NCBI GenBank assembly: GCA_029245245.1
Contig: JAQWPT010000022.1
Coordinates: 40,592 to 104,591, forward strand
DNA from: Phycisphaerales bacterium
GTDB lineage: Bacteria > Planctomycetota > Phycisphaerae > Phycisphaerales > SM1A02
Direction: 5' to 3'
DNA length: 64,000 bases
In this document: positions 27,176 through 36,314 of the stretch, in pieces
How positions within the stretch are numbered: position 1 is the stretch's first letter
Layout: each line of letters opens with the position of its first letter
Notes under the pieces: model-generated
Told to the model about the DNA's origin: nothing
The model's input: the letters and a program-made list of their open reading frames with translations, nothing else
The model's database searches: none
Made by a program: the position numbers and the translations under genes

Positions 27176-27859
27176 ATGACACGGTCTCCCATCGACAACA
27201 AGGCAGGAAGCAATCCAAGGACGCCGGCTCCCGACGGCCTGCCACCGCTGCTGCATGCCGACAACCGACTGCTCGTATTCATCAAGCCCACGGGGCTGCT
27301 CAGTGTTCCGGGCATCGGACCGGAGAAGGCCGACTGCCTCGTCAGCCGGGCCGAGTCCGCCTTTCCCGGGGCGAGAATCGTCCACCGGCTCGACCGCGAC
27401 ACGTCCGGCGTGATCGTCCTGGCCCGCGATGCGGACACCCACCGTGAACTGAGCCGCCAATTTCACGACCGTGAGGTCGACAAGCAGTACGAGGCGATCG
27501 TGGGCGGGCGACTGGCCATCGATGACGGAGTGATCAATGCCGCCCTGCGCAAGGATCTCGACAATCCTCCTCGGCAGATCATCGACGACAACCAGGGACG
27601 GTCTGCGACCACCGGGTTCCGCGTGCTCGAACGGCTCGAAGATCGAACTCGTGTCGAACTTACGCCCGTGACCGGTCGATCCCACCAGTTGCGTGTGCAC
27701 ATGATTTCAATCGGACACCCGATCCTCGGTGACGACCTGTACGCCCCACCGGAACTGCTGGCCATGAGCCAGCGGCTGCTGCTGCACGCGACACTGCTGA
27801 CAATCACCCACCCGGGCACCGGAAAACCGATGACCTTCCACGACCCCTGCCCGTTCTGA
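27176..27859 (+). CDS. RluA-family pseudouridine synthase
   Basis: The 227-residue product converts uridine to pseudouridine in RNA. The catalytic motif is HRLDRDTSGVIVLARDA, with the aspartate in RLD. KQYEAIVGG, TPVTGRSHQLRVHM and GHPILGDDLY are the other family blocks. It has no N-terminal S4 domain, as in RluA itself and TruC. The target RNA is not known. It is divergent from the PD40 gene with only 46 bases between, and its end abuts the squalene-hopene cyclase stop. Confidence 0.9.
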   Translation: MTRSPIDNKAGSNPRTPAPDGLPPLLHADNRLLVFIKPTGLLSVPGIGPEKADCLVSRAESAFPGARIVHRLDRDTSGVIVLARDADTHRELSRQFHDREVDKQYEAIVGGRLAIDDGVINAALRKDLDNPPRQIIDDNQGRSATTGFRVLERLEDRTRVELTPVTGRSHQLRVHMISIGHPILGDDLYAPPELLAMSQRLLLHATLLTITHPGTGKPMTFHDPCPF

Positions 27860-29905
27860 TCAGGAGACGGGGGCGAGTTTGGGTTCCATGCGAACCATCG
27901 ACTCGATTGGTGGATGCCCGTGATGGGCGTGCAGCCACCTCGCGATCGCCATGACCGGGAAGTAGAGCCGGTACATGTGGTACCGAAGGTAGAAGACCTT
28001 CGGGAACCCGGTCCCGGTGAACCATGGCTCGCTCCAGGAACCCGGAAGATCCCCATCGGGATTGATCGACGGATCCGCAGCCTCGGACTCGGACAGCTGT
28101 GTTGCCGCCAGCCAGGCCACGGCCCGCTGCACCGCCTCGTCTTCGTGCCCGAAGATCTCCTGCATCGTCATCGCGCCCCAGGCGGTCTGCGAAGCCGTCG
28201 CCGGCCCCTGCCCCTTCGTTGAAGGATCGAGGTAGGTCTCTGGTGACTCACCGAACGAGCCGTCGGAATGCTGCACCGATCGCAACCAGGCACCAGCTCG
28301 CTGAACCCAGTCCTCGGTCGGATCGACCCCGCACTTGATCGGACCAACCAGCGCCTGCCATGTTCCGTAGATGTAGTTGACACCCCAGCGACCGATCCAG
28401 GCGCCGTCGCGGGTCTGCTGTTGACGAACGTAGGACACCGCACGCCGCACCACTGGATCGGCGGTCGTGTACCCGTGCCAGGCAAGGCACTCCAGGATGC
28501 GCCCGGTGATGTCCGGGCAGGAAGGGTCCTGCATGGCGTTGTGATCGGCGAACGGGATGTACTCGAGAATCTGTCGGTGCGTGGTGCGATCGAACGCAGC
28601 CCACCCACCGTCGGAGTTCTGCATCGCAAGCAGCCACTTCACGCCGCGATCGGCCGCCTCGATGTTCGCCGCGCCTCCGGCACGATGAAGTCCCATCGCC
28701 ACCATCGCCGTGTCGTCCACGTCCGGGTACCAGGCGTTGTGGTATTCGAAGTACCAGGAGCCCATCGGCTGATCGACCTTCACGCACTCCGACCAGTCAC
28801 CCTTGAAGGTGCACTCCTTGGAGCGTAGCCAGTCCGCGGCAGCGTGCACGGACGGATCGTGCTCGTCGAGACCGCACTCCGTCAACGCGTAGAGCGCGAT
28901 GCCGGTATCCCAGACAGGGCTGAAGCATGGCTGGATGCGAATGATCTCCCGACCCTGGTTGTCCAACTGGTCGAGGAAGAAGTCGTCGAGATCGCGCTCC
29001 GCCCGCTGCAGGACCGGATCATCACGTCGCCACCCCAGGGCCTTCAGGGCGACCTGGAGGTAGACCATGGGAGGAAAGATCGCACCGAGCCCGTCCGTGG
29101 CGGCGGCACCATCCTGGGAAGCACGCCGCAGCATCCAGTCGACGGTCCGCCGAAGGGCGATGCCGCGCAGCGGGGTTCCCCCGAGCGGGTGCAGCCACTT
29201 CAGGCACCGATCGACGCTGCGGAAGAACAGTCGCCATGCTGGTGGCGCCTCGACGGTGTCGGAGAGGCGATGTCGTTCCCGCTGGTCGATGTACAGTTCG
29301 TCGATGCCCAGGTGGCTCGGCACCGAGCGGGTCGGGCGCTTGGTGGTCACGATGGACAACGGAAGGATCATGGTCCGGGTCCATGCGCTGACCTTCGACA
29401 GGTGGAAGTAGAACCAGCGTGGCAGCAGGATGATCTCCGGGGGAATCGATGGAATCGCATTCCAGGAGACCTGGCCGAGGCAGGCGAGGTAGAAGTTGCT
29501 GAAACTGTTGCAGCATTCCGCCCCACCATTGGCCAGCACCTGTTCACGGGCCGACTTCATGTGGGGCGCATCGGGATCATCGCCCATCAACTTCAGGGCG
29601 AAGTACCCCTTCACGGTGGCGCTGATGTCGATGCCCGATCCCGGATACTGACCCCATGAGCCATCTTCACGCTGCTGGCTTCGGAGCCCCCCGGCAATGC
29701 GATCAAGGACCTCGCGACCCCGCCCGTCGACCATCGGTTCATCCTCCTGGGAGAGAATGAACTTCATGAGCAGGTACTCGCTCTCGAGGATCGAGTCACC
29801 CTCGAGAATGCCGCACCAGGAGCCCTCACCCACCTGCAGGTGGCGCAGAGCCGCGACCGCATTCCGCAGTGCCTCCTGCAGTTGATCTGGGGTTGCCTTG
29901 GTCAT
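27860..29905 (-). CDS. shc: Squalene-hopene cyclase
   Basis: This enzyme cyclises squalene to hopene, the base of hopanoid membrane lipids. The 681-residue product has the catalytic DVDDTAMV (the DXDDTA motif), several QW repeats (QNSDGGWAAF, QQTRDGAWIGRWGVNYIYGT, QREDGSWGQYPG), and a C-terminal GTGFPKVFYLRYHMYRLYFP. Length is close to the usual 630-720. ATG at 29905 is chosen since the upstream extension is not family-like. No other hopanoid gene adjoins it. Confidence 0.95.
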   Translation of the reverse strand: MTKATPDQLQEALRNAVAALRHLQVGEGSWCGILEGDSILESEYLLMKFILSQEDEPMVDGRGREVLDRIAGGLRSQQREDGSWGQYPGSGIDISATVKGYFALKLMGDDPDAPHMKSAREQVLANGGAECCNSFSNFYLACLGQVSWNAIPSIPPEIILLPRWFYFHLSKVSAWTRTMILPLSIVTTKRPTRSVPSHLGIDELYIDQRERHRLSDTVEAPPAWRLFFRSVDRCLKWLHPLGGTPLRGIALRRTVDWMLRRASQDGAAATDGLGAIFPPMVYLQVALKALGWRRDDPVLQRAERDLDDFFLDQLDNQGREIIRIQPCFSPVWDTGIALYALTECGLDEHDPSVHAAADWLRSKECTFKGDWSECVKVDQPMGSWYFEYHNAWYPDVDDTAMVAMGLHRAGGAANIEAADRGVKWLLAMQNSDGGWAAFDRTTHRQILEYIPFADHNAMQDPSCPDITGRILECLAWHGYTTADPVVRRAVSYVRQQQTRDGAWIGRWGVNYIYGTWQALVGPIKCGVDPTEDWVQRAGAWLRSVQHSDGSFGESPETYLDPSTKGQGPATASQTAWGAMTMQEIFGHEDEAVQRAVAWLAATQLSESEAADPSINPDGDLPGSWSEPWFTGTGFPKVFYLRYHMYRLYFPVMAIARWLHAHHGHPPIESMVRMEPKLAPVS

Positions 29906-29973
29906 GTGGCCTTGCTTCTCCCTGACCCCGGATTGTAGTGCATGACCACCACGGACCAAGGTAGGATCGTCAA

Positions 29974-31200
29974 ATGCTTTCGACTTCGTTCTCCGTGCCG
30001 GGACCATCCGGCCATCGTGCCCTCTCCGCCACCAGCGGACACATGGATACACGGACCGCGGCACTGGAAATCGCGCATGCGATCCATGACGCTGGTGGAG
30101 CCGGATGCGATCTCATGCTGTTCTTCTGCAGCTACCACCACACGGCCGCGGTCGCGGAAGCCGTCGAAACCCTGCATGGCGTGCTGGCGCCAAGGCATGC
30201 GTTGGGATGTACGGCTGAATCCATTCTTGGCGACGACCAGGAACTCGATGGCACCGCGGGCATGACCGTGCTGTGTCTCTTCCTGCCCGGCACTCGACTG
30301 ACTCCCTTCACCGGAACACCCGACGCACCCGTCCCGCTCAGCCGGAGCGAGGACATCCCCGAGCACATGGGGCTGGAGGAGGACACGCGAGCGATCCTGA
30401 TGTTCGCAGACCCATTCACCACTCCCATGACCCGGCTGCTGCCGGCACTGAATGCGCTCCCCCGATTCGATGGGCCCATTCCACTGCTGGGTGGCATGGC
30501 GTCGGGCGCTTCACAACCGGGACACAACCGTCTGATCCTCGGCGAGCACGTGACCGATGTCGGACTCGTAGGGCTGAGCCTTTCCGGCGACATCGACCTG
30601 GAGTTCGTGGTCAGCCAGGGGTGCCGTCCCATCGGCGAACCGTTGGTCGTCACCGGTGTCGAGGGGAATCTGATCACGGGGCTTGGTGGCCGGCCGGCCA
30701 AGATGCTCCTTGAGGAAGCCGCCGTCTCCATCGCCGACGAGGACCAGTCACTGCTTGAAGGTGGCATTCTCATCGGCAGCGTGCTCGACGAGCACAAGCA
30801 TCGTTTCGGACGGGGAGACTTCATCGTCCGCAGCATTCTCGGCATTCCACGGGACCGACCGGGATTCATCGTCGGCGAGTTTCCGAAACTCGGGCAGACG
30901 ATCCAATTCCATGTCCGCGATGCCAAGACGGCACATGAGGACCTCCACCTGCTCCTCGATGCGCAGCAACTGCAGGGCCATCCCTTCGCGGCACTGCTCG
31001 TCACATGCAACGGCCGCGGCCGTCGCCTGTTCGGGCACGAAGGACACGATCTCTCAATTGTTCGACAGCGACTGAATGCACCACCGGTGACGGGCCTGTT
31101 CGCCGCCGGCGAACTGGGACCCATCGGGGGACGCAACCTGCTGCACGGGCATACCGTCGCCCTGACGCTCTTCCGGGCGCGAACACCGCAGGTGATGTGA
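29974..31200 (+). CDS. FIST-domain protein
   Basis: FIST domains are predicted small-ligand sensors often found with signalling proteins. The 408-residue product has FIST_N (RHALGCTAESILGDDQELDG, then LLGGMASGASQPGHNRLILG) and FIST_C (GFIVGEFPKLGQTIQFHVRD, then GLFAAGELGPIGGRNLLHGHT). It lacks any output domain such as a kinase or GGDEF. A start at 29974 is possible, as is the ATG at 30043. The ligand is unknown. It is divergent from squalene-hopene cyclase and convergent with the transaminase. Confidence 0.82.
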   Translation: MLSTSFSVPGPSGHRALSATSGHMDTRTAALEIAHAIHDAGGAGCDLMLFFCSYHHTAAVAEAVETLHGVLAPRHALGCTAESILGDDQELDGTAGMTVLCLFLPGTRLTPFTGTPDAPVPLSRSEDIPEHMGLEEDTRAILMFADPFTTPMTRLLPALNALPRFDGPIPLLGGMASGASQPGHNRLILGEHVTDVGLVGLSLSGDIDLEFVVSQGCRPIGEPLVVTGVEGNLITGLGGRPAKMLLEEAAVSIADEDQSLLEGGILIGSVLDEHKHRFGRGDFIVRSILGIPRDRPGFIVGEFPKLGQTIQFHVRDAKTAHEDLHLLLDAQQLQGHPFAALLVTCNGRGRRLFGHEGHDLSIVRQRLNAPPVTGLFAAGELGPIGGRNLLHGHTVALTLFRARTPQVM

Positions 31201-31205
31201 CGTGG

Positions 31206-32540
31206 TCAGATGCGCGTCACCAGCGGCACGCAGGATTCCACCCGTGACAGCAGCTCATCCGCTTCCTCCAGAGTGAAGTTCAGCGGGAGCCGGAATCGGA
31301 CGGAGTCCTCGCCACAGGGCAGCGCGATGACCCTGCGATCAAAGAGGGCCGCGATCATCTCTCTCCGTGCTTCCGCCGGATCAAAGGTGAACGCGATCAG
31401 GGAGCCACACCCGCGAACGCTCTTGAAGGCGTTCGTGTCCGAAGCGATCGAACGAAGCCCGGACATGACGTGCTCACCGATCCTGGTGATGTGCTCGCCC
31501 AACTTCTCTTCAACGATGATCTCGATGAACTTGCGACAGCGGACCATGTCGACGAGGTTGCCGCCCCAGGTCGAGTTGATCCGGCTGGATCGCTCGAACA
31601 CGTTTTCCTCGACCTCATTGATCCGATTGGATGCGTAGATCCCGCAGACCTGGGTCTTCTTGCCGAATGACACGATGTCCGGAGCGACTCCCTGGCGCTG
31701 CCAGAACCACGGCTTGCCGGAACCGAAGAAGCCCGTCTGCACCTCGTCGAACAGGAGAAGCGCCTCACGCTCATCGGCGTAGTTCCGCAACGCCTGCAGG
31801 AACTCGGTTCGGAAATGGTTGTCGCCACCTTCGCCCTGCATGGGCTCGATGAGAATGGCCGCGATGTGGGTGCCGTTGGCCGAAGCCAGTTCGAAGGCCG
31901 CCTCGATTTCCGCGCAGGCCCGGGCTTCCTCTGCGGCGATGTCATTGCTGATCGTCCCGTCGAGGTTGTAGTGGATGGTGGGGTTGTGCACACGCGGCCA
32001 GTCGAACTTCGGGAACAGGCCGACCTTGTCAGGCAGGGTGTTCGTCACGCTCATGGTGTACCCACTGCGCCCGTGGAACGCCTGCTTGAAGTGCAGGATC
32101 GTGAGATCGTTGACGGAGTCATGAAAATCGGTTCGACCAAGCTTGCGAGCCTTCCAGTCGAAGGCCGTCTTCATCGCGTTCTCGACCGCAAGGGATCCGC
32201 CGGACACCCAGAAGTGATGGGGAAATCCAGGAGGCGTGACGTGGGTGGCGAACGCGTCAACGAACTCGCAGAGGTCTTCGCTGTAGATGTCGGAATTCGC
32301 AACCTTGCTCAGGGAGGCCCGGGCCATCGCCTCGGCGATTTCCGGATCCTTGAACTTGGGATGGTTGTAGCCCAGGGGCCATGAGGCGAAGCAGGTAAAG
32401 ACGTCGAGGAACTCGCAGTCATTGACCCGGTCATGGATCCACGAGCCATGGCATCGGTCCAGATCGACCACGAGGGGATAACCATCCACAAGCTGGTGGC
32501 GGCCGAGATCCTTCAACAACTGCTTGGCATCGTTGCCCAT
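31206..32540 (-). CDS. lat: L-lysine 6-transaminase
   Basis: This PLP enzyme moves the epsilon-amino group of lysine to 2-oxoglutarate, giving 2-aminoadipate semialdehyde. The 444-residue product is a class III aminotransferase with FTCFASWPLGYNHPKF, FWVSGGSLAVENAMKTAFDW, LLFDEVQTGFFGSGKPW and VSFGKKTQVCGIYA, where the lysine binds PLP. The last block is diagnostic for lysine 6-transaminases. ATG at 32540 is chosen. No piperideine-6-carboxylate dehydrogenase lies beside it, so the pathway is incomplete here. Confidence 0.9.
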   Translation of the reverse strand: MGNDAKQLLKDLGRHQLVDGYPLVVDLDRCHGSWIHDRVNDCEFLDVFTCFASWPLGYNHPKFKDPEIAEAMARASLSKVANSDIYSEDLCEFVDAFATHVTPPGFPHHFWVSGGSLAVENAMKTAFDWKARKLGRTDFHDSVNDLTILHFKQAFHGRSGYTMSVTNTLPDKVGLFPKFDWPRVHNPTIHYNLDGTISNDIAAEEARACAEIEAAFELASANGTHIAAILIEPMQGEGGDNHFRTEFLQALRNYADEREALLLFDEVQTGFFGSGKPWFWQRQGVAPDIVSFGKKTQVCGIYASNRINEVEENVFERSSRINSTWGGNLVDMVRCRKFIEIIVEEKLGEHITRIGEHVMSGLRSIASDTNAFKSVRGCGSLIAFTFDPAEARREMIAALFDRRVIALPCGEDSVRFRLPLNFTLEEADELLSRVESCVPLVTRI

Positions 32541-32766
32541 GGCGCATCGCCTCCTCAAAAGAACGGAGGATACGCCCCGAGGAAGCCCCCTTCAAGGCCC
32601 CCGGGACAGGGGAATGCTCCCATGAGCATGGGAATGGTGGTTTTCGACCCTCATTCGCTTGACGCTCCCGACTTGGGTGGGGAAACTCCCCTGTTCACCC
32701 TTAGAAGGGGCCGTGGCGACCACGGATCCCCGCAGCCGGGTATTTACGCCCAACGGAGTTGAGTCC

Positions 32767-34140
32767 ATGGCCATTCGATCGAACGCTGGAACCGGCGTCA
32801 TCGTTTCCCTCGTTGTCTTCATTCTCATCAGCATCTTCCTGCTGGTGATGGCGATCCTCTTCTACTCCGGGCAGGCAACCCAGATGGAAGCCGCTCAGAA
32901 TGCTGAAGCCAATCTTGAGGAGTTCGCCCTGAAGCGTGAGCGGAACTCCGAGCAGTTCCAGACAATCGAGGCGGCAGCGAAGAAGGACCGCGAGTCCGTC
33001 CTCGGGTACCTGCTCGACCAGAACAACACCCTCAAGACCTACGTGGCCGGCAACCCGGATGAATCGATGGAGAACATCAAGCGACGATTCTCCGCGCTTG
33101 GCGTCGACTCGACCATCTACAACTCCCTCAAGGACAGCAGCCGCAAGGCGACGGACACCCAGAACGAACTCGACAGTCTCCGACAGCAGGCACAATCGCT
33201 CCAGGAGGAGCGGGACCGCCTCACCGCCGACGTCGAAACTGCAAACCGATCCCGCGACACCCTCCTGGCTGCCGAGAGCAAGCAGATGGAGAAGTACCGT
33301 ACGGCCACCGACGAGCACCTCTCGCAGATCGCCGATGTGCGAGAACTGATGGAGGTCGAGACGGACAAGCTTCGAGACCGGTACTCCGACACCATCACCG
33401 AACTGGAAAACGAGGTCGACGCCCTCCGGCAGGAGAAGGTCGTTCTCAAGAGTCGAGTCGAGGATCTCGAAGGACGAATCAACAAGACCCGCATCAGGCC
33501 GCATGACCCGGACACGCTCGTCGACGGCACCATCATCGATATCGCCGGCTCCAATGACCAGGTCTACATCGACCGCGGTCGGCAGGACCAGGTCGTGCTG
33601 GGCATGACCTTCGAGATCTACGACGACGCGGCCCAGATCCGGCCCACGCCCAAGGGCGTCTTCCCCCGCGGGAAGGCGAGCCTGCAGGTCATCAAGGTTG
33701 GGGACAGCACCTCCACCGCGAAGATCACCCGATCCACGATCGGCCGACCCGTGGTGCGAAACGACGTCATCGCCAACGCGATCTACGACCCCAAGTACAA
33801 GTTCAAATTCCTGGTCCACGGACAGTACGACGTCGATGGCGACGGCTACCCCAGCGAAGAGGAAGCCGCGTACCTTCGCAGCCAGATCGAGAACTGGGGT
33901 GGAGTCGTCATTCGAAGCGACACCCTTCCCGGCGATCTCGATTTCCTGGTACTCGGCGTTGAGCCGATGGATCCGGTCCGACCTCCGCAGGATGCGAGCA
34001 TGCTCGTCCAGCAGGACTACATCCGGAAGAAGACGACCTACCACGACTACCAGGAACTCTACAAGCAGGCTCGCAACGCCCAGATTCCGATTCTCAACGC
34101 GAACCGGTTGCACATTCTCACCGGCGGAACGGATCTCTGA
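32767..34140 (+). CDS. Membrane-anchored coiled-coil protein with BRCT-like end
   Basis: The 457-residue product has one N-terminal membrane helix (GVIVSLVVFILISIFLLVMAILFY), then a coiled coil to about residue 240 with heptad-like Leu/Glu runs. A beta-rich domain follows (SNDQVYIDRGRQDQVVLGM), resembling domains that sense or bind in the periplasm. The last ~90 residues (GGVVIRSDTLPGDLDFLVLG, then YKQARNAQIPILNANRLHIL) have the strand/helix pattern of a BRCT domain, which is a guess from pattern only. Topology suggests the bulk is outside the cytoplasm or free in it; this cannot be decided. No gene name is justified. Confidence 0.65.
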   Translation: MAIRSNAGTGVIVSLVVFILISIFLLVMAILFYSGQATQMEAAQNAEANLEEFALKRERNSEQFQTIEAAAKKDRESVLGYLLDQNNTLKTYVAGNPDESMENIKRRFSALGVDSTIYNSLKDSSRKATDTQNELDSLRQQAQSLQEERDRLTADVETANRSRDTLLAAESKQMEKYRTATDEHLSQIADVRELMEVETDKLRDRYSDTITELENEVDALRQEKVVLKSRVEDLEGRINKTRIRPHDPDTLVDGTIIDIAGSNDQVYIDRGRQDQVVLGMTFEIYDDAAQIRPTPKGVFPRGKASLQVIKVGDSTSTAKITRSTIGRPVVRNDVIANAIYDPKYKFKFLVHGQYDVDGDGYPSEEEAAYLRSQIENWGGVVIRSDTLPGDLDFLVLGVEPMDPVRPPQDASMLVQQDYIRKKTTYHDYQELYKQARNAQIPILNANRLHILTGGTDL

Positions 34141-34165
34141 TCGCGTCGGCACCCTGCCCCGCACC

Positions 34166-35197
34166 ATGGCCCGAAACGCATCAGCTCTGGTCAACTGGAG
34201 CCAGTACCTGCCCCTGCGCATGGTGGCTGGACTCATCCAGTGCTTCTCCCCGGAGCAGAACCTGCGAACCGCCGCAAGCGTCGGTTCGATGTTCTGGCAC
34301 TGGAACCCACGGCGAAGGCAACGGGCGATCGACAACATCCGGTTGAGTTTCCCGGAGTGGGACACGGAGCGGGTGGAACAGGTCGGACGGTCGTCCTTTG
34401 AATACATGTTCCAGCTCGCCATGGTCGACGCGATCATGATGGGACGGCTCATCACCCCGGACACGTGGCCCGACACTCTGAAACTGCGTAACGTCGAACG
34501 CGTGCTCGAACGACTTGTGGCCGGACAACCGCTGCTCATGCTCACCGGGCACTGTGGGAACTGGGAGCTCCTCGGCTACGGCATGTCCGTCATCGGGTAC
34601 CCCCTGACCGCCATCGCAAGACCGCTGGACAACCCCCTGATCAACGACTGGGTGCTCCGCATCCGGGAGGCCCATGGATTGCGGGTGCTCACGAAATGGG
34701 GCGCCACCCCGGAACTGCAGCGAAGCATCGAGTCCGGGCAGCACCTTGGTTTCCTCGCCGACCAGAATGCCGGTGACCAGGGAGTCTTCGTGCCATTCTT
34801 CGGCCGACTCGCCTCCAGTTACAAGTCGATTGCCCTGCTGGCGATGCGATACGAGCTGCCGATCGTCTGCGCCCAGGCACGCCGCATCGGACAGCAGTTC
34901 AAGTATGAGTTCGTCTACAGCGACATCATCGACCCCAGTGACTGGCAGGATGCGGAAGATCCGATGTACACCATCACCGCTCGATACACCCGTGCCCTGG
35001 AGATGCTGATCCGCCAGGCACCCGATCAGTACCTCTGGCTTCATCGCCGGTGGAAGAGCCGGCCGAAGCACGAGCGGGAAGGCCGACCGATCCCGGAGGC
35101 ACTGGTCGAGAAGCTCCGCAACCTGCCCTGGATGACCGACGATGAACTGCAACGTGTCGTCGAGCACTCCAATCAGGCTTCAAAGGGCATGGCATGA
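34166..35197 (+). CDS. LpxL/HtrB-like lipid A acyltransferase
   Basis: Enzymes of this family add secondary acyl chains to lipid A or similar lipids at the inner membrane. The 343-residue product has the catalytic H-x4-E motif in GHCGNWELLGYGM, followed by AIARPLDNPLINDWVLRIRE, LADQNAGDQGVFVPFFGR and QYLWLHRRWKSRP near the C-terminus. ATG at 34166 fits the family. With LpxI it supports synthesis of a lipid A-like molecule. The gene overlaps the REC-protein gene by ATGA (35194-35197). Confidence 0.88.
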   Translation: MARNASALVNWSQYLPLRMVAGLIQCFSPEQNLRTAASVGSMFWHWNPRRRQRAIDNIRLSFPEWDTERVEQVGRSSFEYMFQLAMVDAIMMGRLITPDTWPDTLKLRNVERVLERLVAGQPLLMLTGHCGNWELLGYGMSVIGYPLTAIARPLDNPLINDWVLRIREAHGLRVLTKWGATPELQRSIESGQHLGFLADQNAGDQGVFVPFFGRLASSYKSIALLAMRYELPIVCAQARRIGQQFKYEFVYSDIIDPSDWQDAEDPMYTITARYTRALEMLIRQAPDQYLWLHRRWKSRPKHEREGRPIPEALVEKLRNLPWMTDDELQRVVEHSNQASKGMA

Positions 35198-35589
35198 ACC
35201 GACTCGACGATGTCCTCATTCTCGTGGTCGATGACGACCCGGACGTGCTCGACGGCATCGACCTCGCGCTTCGATCGGAGGGTGCCCGAACCCTTCGCGC
35301 CATCGACGGAAACGAGGCGATCCTGTTCTGGCGAAGCCATGCACCGCAGGTGGTTGTCCTGGACATGATGCTGCCCAAGCGATCGGGCTTCCTCGTACTG
35401 GAGGAACTGACCGAGGCGGAGACACCCCCGATCGTGGTCATGGTGACTGCCAACGAGGGAAAACGGCACATGAGCTACGCGAAATCGCTGGGCGTGCACG
35501 CGTACCTGAACAAGCCCATCCCCCTTGAGACCCTCATCCAGACCATTTCAGATCTCCGACGGGAAGGCAGCCCCCCCGCCAGCGAGTAG
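35194..35589 (+). CDS. Single-domain response regulator receiver protein
   Basis: The 131-residue product is one REC domain: ILVVDDDPDVL (acidic pair), VVVLDMMLPKRSGF (phospho-acceptor Asp), VVMVTANEG (Thr/Ala switch) and YLNKPIP (conserved Lys). There is no DNA-binding or enzymatic output domain, so it should act through protein contacts, as CheY or Spo0F do. Its overlap with the acyltransferase gene implies joint expression. No histidine kinase lies nearby. Confidence 0.88.
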   Translation: MNRLDDVLILVVDDDPDVLDGIDLALRSEGARTLRAIDGNEAILFWRSHAPQVVVLDMMLPKRSGFLVLEELTEAETPPIVVMVTANEGKRHMSYAKSLGVHAYLNKPIPLETLIQTISDLRREGSPPASE

Positions 35590-35625
35590 AATGTTCCCTT
35601 TCACCCACACAGGCACCGAGCAACC

Positions 35626-35931
35626 GTGAATCAGAACTTCGTCATCCTGTCACCCGAGGAAGCCGGCAAGAACGGCTTGGTTCCGATTGGAACCCGGGCA
35701 GAGATCATCAAGGCCCTGGACCTCCTGAACACCTCGCCGGAACGTGAAGGCGAAGACGTGCTCTGGGGCCCGGGCATCCGCATCGACATGCCACCGGACA
35801 AGGATCCGGTCGACCAGATGCTCCTGACGATCGTGGAAGAGGAAATCGCATTCCTGGTGATCATGCGGATCAGTCGAATCTGCCAGTGGCGAATGATCGA
35901 CCCCGAAACCGGGCGGGAACTGAACCCATGA
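35626..35931 (+). CDS. Small conserved-looking protein of unknown function
   Basis: The 101-residue product starts at GTG 35626 (the ATG-like alternative is absent). It opens with MNQNFVILSPEEAGKNGLVP and has a Pro/Asp-rich centre, then a short hydrophobic run (EEIAFLVIMRISRICQW). No family is recognised. It is coupled to the next gene by ATGA overlap (35928-35931) and lies 36 bases after the REC gene, so the three may form one unit. Confidence 0.6.
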   Translation: MNQNFVILSPEEAGKNGLVPIGTRAEIIKALDLLNTSPEREGEDVLWGPGIRIDMPPDKDPVDQMLLTIVEEEIAFLVIMRISRICQWRMIDPETGRELNP

Positions 35932-36308
35932 GCAGCGACACGCATGCAGAGGAACCGGCTCAGGGAATGGCGATCGATCGATCCGACGTGGAACGATTCG
36001 AGCAGGCCCTGAACTGGGCGGTGGACTACCGCGGCGATGTCACACTGTGCACCGCCGACCAGGAGATCGAGTGCTACGTCTTCGACCGCCTTCCCACGTC
36101 CAACGGCGGGAACGGCACCATCCGCTACATGACCAAGGCCGACGCGTCACGGATTCCGCTCTCGATCGACCAGGTCCGGGAGGTTCGATTCAGCGGCAAG
36201 GACACCGCCGCGGGCAAGAGCTTCGACCGATGGATCCAGCGATACATCGAGAAGAAACTGGCCGGCGAAACCGCGTCCATCGACTGCGAATCCCTGGAAA
36301 ACGACTGA
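35928..36308 (+). CDS. Small protein of unknown function
   Basis: The 126-residue product starts at ATG 35928, overlapping the stop of its neighbour. It has an acidic N-terminus, then EQALNWAVDYRGDVTLCTAD and VREVRFSGKDTAAGKSFDRW. The middle could be a small beta-barrel like those of PilZ-type or SH3-like domains, but no diagnostic residues are seen. It ends six bases before the convergent 36315 gene. Function is unknown. Confidence 0.6.
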   Translation: MSSDTHAEEPAQGMAIDRSDVERFEQALNWAVDYRGDVTLCTADQEIECYVFDRLPTSNGGNGTIRYMTKADASRIPLSIDQVREVRFSGKDTAAGKSFDRWIQRYIEKKLAGETASIDCESLEND

Positions 36309-36314
36309 AGCGAT

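Noticed and set aside
32619..32632. A short palindrome CCCATG-AG-CATGGG upstream of the 32767 gene
   Set aside because: It could be an operator but a two-base loop and a single copy make it too weak to call.
32701..34545. A 614-codon open frame on the minus strand
   Set aside because: It covers the membrane coiled-coil gene and the start of the acyltransferase gene. It has no motif and no ribosome site.
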